Position numbers and translations under genes: made by a program
Shown here: piece by piece, positions 57,616 through 64,000 of the stretch
How positions within the stretch are numbered: position 1 is the stretch's first letter
How the letters are laid out: the number at the start of each line of letters is the position of its first letter
NCBI GenBank assembly: GCA_009773415.1
Contig: WSNO01000022.1
Location: 29,614 to 93,613, forward strand
Direction of reading: 5' to 3'
Source: Nitrospirota bacterium
Lineage (GTDB): Bacteria; Nitrospirota; Thermodesulfovibrionia; Thermodesulfovibrionales; Dissulfurispiraceae
Length of the DNA stretch: 64,000 nucleotides
Notes under the pieces: generated by a model
The model's input: only the letters and a program-made list of their open reading frames with translations
What the model was told of the DNA's origin: nothing
Databases searched by the model: none

Positions 57616-58191
57616 TTATAGCACTACTATATCGAATTCCTTGAGTGTCTGCGCAAGCGACGCAATCGGCAGGCCCATTACGTTAAAGTAATCGCCGTCG
57701 ATTTTCTTTACCAGCAGTGCGCCGAACTCCTGAATGCCGTAAGCTCCTGCCTTATCAAACGGCTCGCCGGTTTTGATGTAAGCTTCAATCTCTTGGGCGG
57801 TCAGTTTTCTGAACCAGACAAGGGACTTGACCGCTCGCGTCCGACTCTTTCCTGAAGCTGCATCAAGAATTGTATAGGCGGTGATAACAGTATGGCATCT
57901 GCCGCTCAGGCGCTTGAGCATCCGGCGCGCATCATCGGCATCAACCGGCTTGTTCAGGATGTCGTTGCCGAGCACGACGATGGTGTCGGCGGCAAGGATC
58001 AGATCCTGCGGGTGGTGATGAGCAACACATGCGGCCTTGTGGCGCGCAAGCGCCTTTGCACAATCTCTCGGCGACAGCCGGTCATTGCATACCTCTTCGG
58101 CATGAGCCGTACTGACCCTGAACTCAAGACCGATGCGTCGGAGCAGTTCTTTTCGGCGCGGGGAGGCAGAGGCAAGAATAATGGTTCGCAT
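57616..58191 (-). CDS. maf: Maf-family nucleoside triphosphate pyrophosphatase
   Basis: 191 aa. ILASASPRRKELLRRIGLEF, AADTIVVLGNDILNKP, GKSRTRAV and DKAGAYGIQEFG are the Maf motifs. Hydrolyses modified dTTP/UTP or m7GTP; subclass not decided. Divergent from the GAF-GGDEF gene. Confidence 0.95.
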   Translation of the reverse strand: MRTIILASASPRRKELLRRIGLEFRVSTAHAEEVCNDRLSPRDCAKALARHKAACVAHHHPQDLILAADTIVVLGNDILNKPVDADDARRMLKRLSGRCHTVITAYTILDAASGKSRTRAVKSLVWFRKLTAQEIEAYIKTGEPFDKAGAYGIQEFGALLVKKIDGDYFNVMGLPIASLAQTLKEFDIVVL

Positions 58192-58338
58192 ACGCTATTA
58201 TAACGATATTCCAAGGAAGCGGTGAGCATGCAATCGAAACAATACGTACGAACAGGCACGTTTCTCAGCCAACCGTGATTCCTTTGATTTTGATGCGCCG
58301 TTTCGGTAAACTTGAGGACGGATTGCCGGAGGGCTTTT

Positions 58339-59376
58339 ATGCTTACATCTGATGAGTGGCAGTATGTTTTTGAGCGGCTCTTTTTTGTCACCGAGCGTCT
58401 GCTCGTTTTTGACAGTCTGGACGATGTTTTCAGCCATATCCTGCGCACCGCCGTCACGTTTGCCAAGGCCGACGCGGCCTCTATTCAGGCCTTTGACCTG
58501 AAGACCGGCAAGATCCGGACGGTAGGAGGCGAAGGGCTGTCTGATGAATACATAAAACATGCTGCCGAGAACGTCGGCGAAGGCATTGCCGGCAGGGTTG
58601 TGGCGGAAGGGAAGCCGTTTTTCACGAATGATGTAACAGAGGAGTTCTTTTCCGACCACCGCAGGCAGGCGCGTGAAGACGGGCTGAAGGCCGCCATGTC
58701 GGTGCCGCTCAAGACAAAGGCCGGTGCGGTCGGGTGCCTGACCGTTTTCCGGAAAAGTGCGGAGTCGTTTGCGGATCAGGATCTGCTTCTTATGAGCATT
58801 TTTGCTTCGATTGCGGCCGAAGCGATTGAAAAACGCGGGTTCATCTCTTCGATGAAACAGCAGGCTATCTTTGACCATGAAACGGGTCTGTATAACCGCG
58901 GGATGCTGCTTAAGATGTTCGATGCCCAGATGAACCTTGCATTCCGCCACCAGCAACCGATCAGCGTGGTAATGATGAAAATTGACGATTTTGATGAATA
59001 TGTCAGTATGAACGGACCACTGCTCGGCAATAAGCTTCTTCGGGACTTCGCAAAGACTCTGCTTGAACATTGCCGGAGGTCCGATATCATCGGGCGGGTC
59101 AGTGAAGATGCCATTGTAATTGTCCTGCCCCTTGCTCGCGGAACCCAGGCTGTTTCTCTGTGTGCAAAACTGCGCGCGCTGATTTCCCGGGGCAAGCTGC
59201 TTGATCCCGGTGCCTCGGGTCAGTCGCAGACATTCAGCGCCGGCGTCAGCGAATATCCCCGCGACGGCGATACGGTGCAGGTGCTTTTAAAAAAGGCGGA
59301 GGCCGCACTGGTCGCGGGATGCGTTGAGGGGCGTGATCACACAACAGTCTGGACCGAGAAAGGATTTATGGAATGA
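58339..59376 (+). CDS. GAF - GGDEF-like protein with degenerate active site
   Basis: 345 aa from ATG 58339 with GGAGGG upstream. GAF domain at about 25-170 (GEGIAGRVVAEGKPFFTNDV, MSVPLKTKAGAVGCLTVF). GGDEF fold from DHETGLYNRGML onward, but the signature loop reads RVSEDAIVIVL instead of GGDEF and the RxxD site is unclear. Diguanylate cyclase activity is therefore unlikely; it may bind GTP or c-di-GMP or just regulate. It overlaps hemL by 4 bp. Confidence 0.88.
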   Translation: MLTSDEWQYVFERLFFVTERLLVFDSLDDVFSHILRTAVTFAKADAASIQAFDLKTGKIRTVGGEGLSDEYIKHAAENVGEGIAGRVVAEGKPFFTNDVTEEFFSDHRRQAREDGLKAAMSVPLKTKAGAVGCLTVFRKSAESFADQDLLLMSIFASIAAEAIEKRGFISSMKQQAIFDHETGLYNRGMLLKMFDAQMNLAFRHQQPISVVMMKIDDFDEYVSMNGPLLGNKLLRDFAKTLLEHCRRSDIIGRVSEDAIVIVLPLARGTQAVSLCAKLRALISRGKLLDPGASGQSQTFSAGVSEYPRDGDTVQVLLKKAEAALVAGCVEGRDHTTVWTEKGFME

Positions 59377-60659
59377 GAACAACCACATCAAAAGCTCTGT
59401 TCAAACAGGCACAGGGGCTGTTTCCGGGCGGAGTGAACAGTCCTGTCCGCGCATTTCGTGCCGTCGGCGGCATGCCGCTGTTCATTGAAAAGGCGAAAGG
59501 TTCCCGGCTGTATGATGTCGACGGGAATGCATTTGTCGACTATGTGCTGTCCTGGGGGCCGATGATTCTCGGCCACGCCCATCCGGCTGTTGTCAAGGCT
59601 CTAAAGAGGGCAGTGGATAAAGGCACAAGCTACGGCGCTCCCTGTCCTCTGGAAATTGAGCTTGCGAGGATGATTAAGGATTTCTATCCGTCGATCGAAA
59701 AAATGCGCATGGTCAGTTCCGGCACCGAGGCGACCATGAGCGCAATCCGCGCGGCCCGAGGCTTCACCGGACGCGACATGGTTATCAAGTTCGAGGGTTG
59801 CTATCACGGCCATGCAGACGGCTTGCTGGTAAAAGCGGGTTCAGGTGCCACAACCTTCGGCGTTCCTGACAGTCCCGGGGTGCCGAAGGATTATGCAAAG
59901 CTCACGCTGACCTTGCCGTTTAATGATGCCGATGCCTTCCGGGCGGCGATGCGCCGCGACGGAAAGCGGATTGCCTGTGTCATTGTCGAGCCGGTCGTCG
60001 GCAATATCGGGTGTGTCATGCCTGCGCTTGGCTTTCTTGACACACTGCGGGCTGAGACATCCCGTTCCGGAACAGTGCTGATTTTTGATGAAGTCATGAC
60101 CGGCTTCAGGGTCAGCCGCGGCGGCGCGCAGGAAGCCTTCGGCATCACGCCGGATCTCACCTGTCTCGGCAAGGTCATCGGAGGAGGGCTGCCGGTAGGC
60201 GCCTATGGCGGCCGGGCCGATATCATGGAAATGATTGCGCCGGAAGGACCGGTGTATCAGGCCGGAACGCTCTCCGGCAATCCTATAGCCATGACCGCCG
60301 GAATCGAGACGCTTAAGGTTCTAAAGAAGAAATCGACCTACCCGGCGATCGAAAAGACGATGCAGCATCTTGCAGAGGGACTGAAAGATGCGGCGGCAAA
60401 GGCAGGTGTTGCAACGAAGTTTTATCGCGCCGGCACCATGTTCTGCACCTATTTCACAGGGGTTGAAGTAACGGATTATGCAACGGCGAAGACGGCTGAC
60501 ACGGCGCGCTTCGGCCGTTTTTTCATGAAGATGCTGGAGCAGGGCGTCTATTTAGCACCCTCGCAGTTTGAGGCCGGGTTCGTTTCGCTTGCTCACGGGA
60601 AGGCAGATATCGACGCGACGGTCGGTGCCGCCTACCGGGCATTCCGGGCAGTGCGATAG
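59373..60659 (+). CDS. hemL: Glutamate-1-semialdehyde 2,1-aminomutase
   Basis: 428 aa. Class III PLP fold: FPGGVNSPVRAF, VSSGTEATMSAIRAARG, FEGCYHGHADG, FDEVMTGFRVS, PLP Lys in CLGKVIGGGLPVGAYGG. Makes 5-aminolevulinate for tetrapyrroles. Confidence 0.97.
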   Translation: MRTTTSKALFKQAQGLFPGGVNSPVRAFRAVGGMPLFIEKAKGSRLYDVDGNAFVDYVLSWGPMILGHAHPAVVKALKRAVDKGTSYGAPCPLEIELARMIKDFYPSIEKMRMVSSGTEATMSAIRAARGFTGRDMVIKFEGCYHGHADGLLVKAGSGATTFGVPDSPGVPKDYAKLTLTLPFNDADAFRAAMRRDGKRIACVIVEPVVGNIGCVMPALGFLDTLRAETSRSGTVLIFDEVMTGFRVSRGGAQEAFGITPDLTCLGKVIGGGLPVGAYGGRADIMEMIAPEGPVYQAGTLSGNPIAMTAGIETLKVLKKKSTYPAIEKTMQHLAEGLKDAAAKAGVATKFYRAGTMFCTYFTGVEVTDYATAKTADTARFGRFFMKMLEQGVYLAPSQFEAGFVSLAHGKADIDATVGAAYRAFRAVR

Positions 60660-60913
60660 TGGCCGGACAGCCCCCCGAAAAGCCGGTGTTCCGGCAGATT
60701 TTTGAAGCAAGCACTGTGGGCATCCATCTTGTGCTCTGCATTATTGCCGGTGCGGTGGCCGGCTATTTCATGGATCGCTATTTTGGGACATTTCCCTATC
60801 TGTCACTCGTTTTTTTTATTCTGGGCGTCATTGCGGGCTTTCGTGAAGTCTTCCGCATTGCCCGAAAGGCGGACAAGGCTGCTGATGGAACAGATGCTTC
60901 AAAGAATTTATAG
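60659..60913 (+). CDS. AtpZ/AtpI-family membrane protein
   Basis: 84 aa from GTG sharing one base with the hemL stop. Two transmembrane helices (about 22-40, 46-65) with a GAVAGYFMDRYFGTFPYLSL core, as in AtpZ-type proteins next to F-ATPase operons. Probable Mg/Ca import or assembly role; unproven. Confidence 0.82.
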   Translation: MAGQPPEKPVFRQIFEASTVGIHLVLCIIAGAVAGYFMDRYFGTFPYLSLVFFILGVIAGFREVFRIARKADKAADGTDASKNL

Positions 60914-61250
60914 GCTGGTATTCATCGTCATTCCCTCACTTGCGCTCGGCGCAGCCGGCATATGGTGGGGCGAATGGCTCATTCCGTTCAGCATCGTTAT
61001 CGGCGGAGCGCTCTCCCTTGCGAGTCTGAGAATTATCGCCTGGTCGGTGCGGCGCTTCCTCGGAACCGGCATGGGGCAGCCGATCATTATCGGCATCAGC
61101 ACCCTGAAGATTTTCGCAATGTTTGCCACAATGGTCGTGCTTGCAGTTTTCGGGCTGCTGCATGTCGTCGGCATGGTGAGCGGATTTACGGCAGTCCTCT
61201 TTATCACTACCATTGAAGGATATCGTGCGGCGCGGGCAGGAACAATATGA
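60885..61250 (+). CDS. atpI: ATP synthase subunit I (AtpI-like)
   Basis: 121 aa from ATG 60885 (ATG 60894 possible), overlapping the previous gene. Four transmembrane helices with GGALSLASLRIIAW. Matches the ATP-synt_I family that helps assemble the c-ring. The rest of the atp operon is not here. Confidence 0.78.
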   Translation: MEQMLQRIYRLVFIVIPSLALGAAGIWWGEWLIPFSIVIGGALSLASLRIIAWSVRRFLGTGMGQPIIIGISTLKIFAMFATMVVLAVFGLLHVVGMVSGFTAVLFITTIEGYRAARAGTI

Positions 61251-61399
61251 CCTATTTTGTCCTGGCCGTTCTTATTGCAGCGCTTGTGCTTTTCGCTTTG
61301 AAACTGACAAAAATTGCTATTATTTTCATTGCCATAGCTGTTGTGCTCATGATTGTGCTAAAGAAAATGCGCTCAGGCTGGACATGGCCAGGCAGATAA
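61247..61399 (+). CDS. Small two-helix membrane protein, 50 aa
   Basis: ATG overlaps the atpI stop as ATGA. Two hydrophobic segments (YFVLAVLIAALVLFAL and IAIIFIAIAVVLMIVL) end in a basic tail. Not recognised; overlap and composition suggest a real coupled gene. Confidence 0.5.
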   Translation: MTYFVLAVLIAALVLFALKLTKIAIIFIAIAVVLMIVLKKMRSGWTWPGR

Positions 61400-61486
61400 A
61401 CCACATCAAAGGCACCGACATGAAGTACAGTTCCTTCCTGAAAAGCAAGGGGGTCGCGTAGGATACGTCCGAAAAACAGCACCTGT

Positions 61487-62029
61487 TCAGAAGCGGGGAT
61501 GTTCCTGCCGCCACTGCCTGGGCGACGTTGAAAAGGCATGAGACTTCCAGAGGCCGGCGCGCCGAAACCGCGCTTTTTTCTGCGCCGCCGCCAGGCGCTT
61601 TGCGTATTTCACATTCGGAGGGACAGTATAGGCAAGTGCATACCCGTTCGCGACCATCCGTTCATTGAGCAGCACGTTGTTTTTCGTCCACCCATAGGCA
61701 AGCAGTCTTCCGTAGCGGTCACGCTGCTCAACATCAAACTCCAGCCTCACCGCAGCGCCGTTTATTTGCATCAGCCTGCGCAGATGTCGCCTGGCTTTCC
61801 GACCCCACGGAGCCTGCCTGATTTCGGGGGCGTCAATTCCGATAAGGCGTACCTCTTCCCGGCGTGAAGGAGCGCCGGACGACCGGATTCCTGACACGAT
61901 TATGCTGTCGCCGTCCACTATTTTGAGCACGCGCCACTGTGCTGCATCAGCGCGGAGAGGGAAGGTGCAGAGCAGGGCGAAGGATAAAAGAACGGAGCAG
62001 AGAATGCGTGTATAATAGTTTGTGCGCAT
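61487..62029 (-). CDS. Secreted staphylococcal nuclease-like thermonuclease
   Basis: 180 aa from ATG 62029, giving a clean signal peptide ending in LRADA; longer reading from 62044 or 62119 overlaps aroK. SNase core: VLKIVDGDSIIV, VRLIGIDAPEIRQAPWG, RDRYGRLLAYGW, NERMVANGYALAY. The Asp, Arg and Glu residues of the active site are mostly present. Exported nucleic-acid degradation. Confidence 0.88.
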   Translation of the reverse strand: MRTNYYTRILCSVLLSFALLCTFPLRADAAQWRVLKIVDGDSIIVSGIRSSGAPSRREEVRLIGIDAPEIRQAPWGRKARRHLRRLMQINGAAVRLEFDVEQRDRYGRLLAYGWTKNNVLLNERMVANGYALAYTVPPNVKYAKRLAAAQKKARFRRAGLWKSHAFSTSPRQWRQEHPRF

Positions 62030-62042
62030 TGCATAGTCTATC

Positions 62043-62597
62043 ATGCAGGGAGCAAAGGTGAGGCGGGGCGGAGACAAAAACATTGTTTTGAGCGGCTTTA
62101 TGGGAACCGGCAAGACCAAAGTTGGCAGAACGGTTGCCAGGCTCGCCGGGATGGCTTTTATCGACGTTGACGAGGAGATAGAAAAGCGCTCCGGAATGTC
62201 TATCCCGGATATGTTTGAAGCGCTCGGCGAGCCTGAATTCCGCCGGCGCGAGACCGAAGCTATCAGGGATATCTCAGCCCATCAACAAACAGTGATTGCA
62301 ACCGGGGGCGGCGCGGTCGTCAATCCGGAGAATGTCTTTCTATTGAAGCAGAACGGCCTGATCGTCTGCCTGACCGCTGCGGTCAAAACGATTTTGAAGA
62401 GAGTCGGGGCGAGCGGAAACCGTCCGCTCCTCAAGGCGGAAAACCCTGAGCAGCGCATTGGCGAGCTTCTGACAGCTCGGCAGTCGTTTTATGAACAGGC
62501 TGATATCATGGTAAAAACAGACGGCAAAAGCCCGCGGACTGTCGCTGAAGAAATACTGGAGCGGGTTGCTGCGTGGGACGCGTCGGGGAAAGGATAG
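62043..62597 (+). CDS. aroK: Shikimate kinase
   Basis: 184 aa. Walker A LSGFMGTGKTKVG, shikimate-binding DVDEEIEKRSG, EFRRRETEAI and ATGGGAVVNPEN, lid with RPLLK. Divergent from the nuclease gene; followed 5 bp later by aroB. Confidence 0.96.
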   Translation: MQGAKVRRGGDKNIVLSGFMGTGKTKVGRTVARLAGMAFIDVDEEIEKRSGMSIPDMFEALGEPEFRRRETEAIRDISAHQQTVIATGGGAVVNPENVFLLKQNGLIVCLTAAVKTILKRVGASGNRPLLKAENPEQRIGELLTARQSFYEQADIMVKTDGKSPRTVAEEILERVAAWDASGKG

Positions 62598-62602
62598 GCT
62601 CT

Positions 62603-63688
62603 ATGCAGTCGTTGCAGAAGGTTCAGGTCAGGCTCGGCAAAAGAAGCTATGCGATCACTATCGGCGGCGGAATTCTTTCCCTGCTCGGCGAACAGCTTAC
62701 TCCGCTGGGGTTTTCCCCGAAAATCGGCATCGTGAGCAACCCGACTGTATTCAGGCTTTACGGCAAAACGGTCATGCAGTCGCTCCGGAATGCCGGATTT
62801 GAACCGTTTTCGGTGCTCATCCCTGACGGAGAAAAGTACAAGACTCTGAAGTATGCCGAAAAAATCCTCACAAAGTTGCTTCAAGAGCGTCTTGACCGGA
62901 AATCCTGCCTTGTGGCGCTCGGCGGCGGCGTCGTCGGCGACATCGGCGGATTTGCCGCATCGCTTTACATGCGCGGCATAAGTTTCGTTCAGGTTCCCAC
63001 CACGCTTCTTGCCCAAGTGGACAGCTCGGTCGGCGGCAAGACCGGCGTCAATCATCCGCTCGGGAAGAACATGATTGGATCATTCTACCAGCCGCGCCTG
63101 GTCTGGATTGACACCGAGACGCTGAAAACGCTCCCGCGTCGCGAGCTGCTCTGCGGGATTGCCGAGGTCATAAAGTACGGGATCATCTGGGACGAACGGT
63201 TCTTTGCGTTTCTGGAGCAGATGCGGGAGAAGCTGCTCAGTCTCAATCCGGATGTGCTCTCCAGTGTCATCAAGACGTCATGCAGCATCAAAGCACAGGT
63301 TGTGTCGAAAGACGAACGGGAGGGAGGTTTCCGGGCCATTCTGAACTACGGGCATACGGTCGGTCATGCCATCGAGACTGAAACCAGGTATCAACAGTTT
63401 CTGCACGGCGAAGCGGTGGCTATCGGCATGCACATGGAGGCAAAACTGGCGAACCGCCTGAAACTATGCGACAAATCCTCGGTAATTCGCATCCGCAAAC
63501 TGATTGCGTCGTATGGACTGCCAGCGGATATGCCTGAAGGTCTGGACGCTGAACGCCTCTGTTTACACATGAAGATTGACAAGAAGGCGGAGTCGGGCAG
63601 AGTTGTATGTGTGCTGCCGGAGCGGATCGGTGCTGTCAGAATTGAGAAAAACATCGATGTAAAGACGATTTCAGCAGTTCTGTCCTGA
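62603..63688 (+). CDS. aroB: 3-dehydroquinate synthase
   Basis: 361 aa from ATG 62603 with AAGGA upstream. NAD-binding ALGGGVVGDIGGFAA, QVPTTLLAQVDSSVGGKTGV, zinc ligands in NYGHTVGHAIE and the GEAVAIGMH helix. Second step of the shikimate route; pairs with aroK. Confidence 0.97.
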   Translation: MQSLQKVQVRLGKRSYAITIGGGILSLLGEQLTPLGFSPKIGIVSNPTVFRLYGKTVMQSLRNAGFEPFSVLIPDGEKYKTLKYAEKILTKLLQERLDRKSCLVALGGGVVGDIGGFAASLYMRGISFVQVPTTLLAQVDSSVGGKTGVNHPLGKNMIGSFYQPRLVWIDTETLKTLPRRELLCGIAEVIKYGIIWDERFFAFLEQMREKLLSLNPDVLSSVIKTSCSIKAQVVSKDEREGGFRAILNYGHTVGHAIETETRYQQFLHGEAVAIGMHMEAKLANRLKLCDKSSVIRIRKLIASYGLPADMPEGLDAERLCLHMKIDKKAESGRVVCVLPERIGAVRIEKNIDVKTISAVLS

Positions 63689-63717
63689 TCGGACAAGCAA
63701 CTGGCAGAGATAGTTTT

Positions 63718-63911
63718 TTATGATGTCATGTCAATAGGTGTGTAAAAAGCCATCTGGACTTTCCCCGCTTTTGTAGACATCTGCCCGTTTCCACATGAAG
63801 CCTTTTCAAGCGCATAGGGGCTTATCTGCCCCAGGGCACTGTGAGCCGGCTTCTGTTGTAAAATGCCTCGATGTAATCTAAAGATGTCTGACCGGGCTTC
63901 TGAGGTATCCT
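63718..63911 (-). pseudogene. Decayed 3' end of an IS3-family transposase (OrfB)
   Basis: Minus-strand frames give SEARSDIF, then in shifted frames DYIEAFYNRSR and HSALGQISPYALEK, the C-terminal signature of IS3-type rve transposases. At least one extra base and one missing base break the frame. Only the last 65 or so codons remain. Confidence 0.7.
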
Positions 63912-63915
63912 CAAA

Positions 63916-64000
63916 AGGTGTGTAAATTGAGGTAGGCGGTGTAACCTTTCAGAGTTGACCTTCAATCAACCGAAACGAAAGGAGACACCACCATGAAGAA
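63916..64000 (+). mobile_element. Probable left end of an insertion sequence, cut by window end
   Basis: GGTGTGTAAATTGAGGTAGG begins at 63917 and the IS3 remnant stops just before it. An ATG at 63993 with AAAGGAG 8 nt upstream starts an ORF that leaves the window. The leader resembles those before IS256-type (mutator) transposases. The family call is tentative. AGGTGTGTAAA also occurs at 63736-63746. Confidence 0.45.
63993..64000 (+). CDS. Start of an ORF, probably transposase (partial)
   Basis: Only ATG AAG AA is visible, with AAAGGAG upstream. The transposase call rests only on the mobile-element context. Confidence 0.3.

Overview
The window is 64 kb of bacterial chromosome, moderately GC-rich and gene-dense, with many ATGA-type start/stop overlaps. 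Gene content suggests an anaerobic or microaerophilic Gram-negative diazotroph with type IV pilus chemotaxis, a PEP-CTERM surface protein and the gmk-rpoZ-coaBC-pepP-efp-accB-accC run. I would guess Nitrospirota or a nearby deep-branching lineage. That is inference from gene content only; no 16S gene lies in the window.

Layout. 0-3.2 kb: two minus-strand GAF sensor proteins, one cut by the window edge. 3.5-6.9 kb: a PEP-CTERM protein behind a consensus sigma-54 promoter, a Cys-rich protein, a zinc-ribbon gene with one in-frame TGA, a NYN-domain gene whose only well-placed start codon is ATA, and a PAP2 phosphatase. 6.9-14.5 kb: a housekeeping operon (DUF167, yicC, gmk, rpoZ, coaBC, pepP, efp, accB, accC, thiE). 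14.6-23.1 kb: a Pil/Chp-like chemosensory cluster with a chemoreceptor and a PilB-type ATPase; its first gene is frameshifted in a tandem repeat. 23.1-26.5 kb: a decayed binding-protein fragment, a ThiS/MoaD-like protein, a NIL-domain protein, a phosphoglycerate mutase and DedA.

26.5-45.2 kb is a nitrogen island on the minus strand, interrupted only by plus-strand thrC. It holds amt, a class I amidotransferase, glnB and glnA; nifB-modA-modB; and a long run from a sigma-54/NifA-type promoter through nifH, D, K, E, N, X, I1, I2, a 2[4Fe-4S] ferredoxin and nifV. This covers nitrogenase structural proteins, much of FeMo-cofactor assembly, molybdate uptake, homocitrate synthesis and ammonium/2-oxoglutarate control. 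The most striking point is at nifE/nifN: a perfect 28-bp tandem duplication shifts the frame, and removing one copy restores a single 908-codon nifEN fusion.

45.2-63.7 kb holds tex, ilvE, a cNMP/PilZ protein, an endonuclease Q-like PHP protein, a MurNAc salvage pair (NamZ-like plus a MurU-AmgK-like fusion), a Lys/Ala-rich Cys-knuckle protein, dus, an ORF-less HEARO/omega-RNA-like element, a chemoreceptor with an altered CZB domain, maf, a GAF-GGDEF protein with a degenerate active site, hemL, two AtpI/AtpZ-type genes, a secreted nuclease and aroK-aroB. The last 300 bp are mobile-element debris: a decayed IS3-type transposase end next to what looks like the start of another insertion sequence. 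I saw no tRNA, rRNA or CRISPR array.
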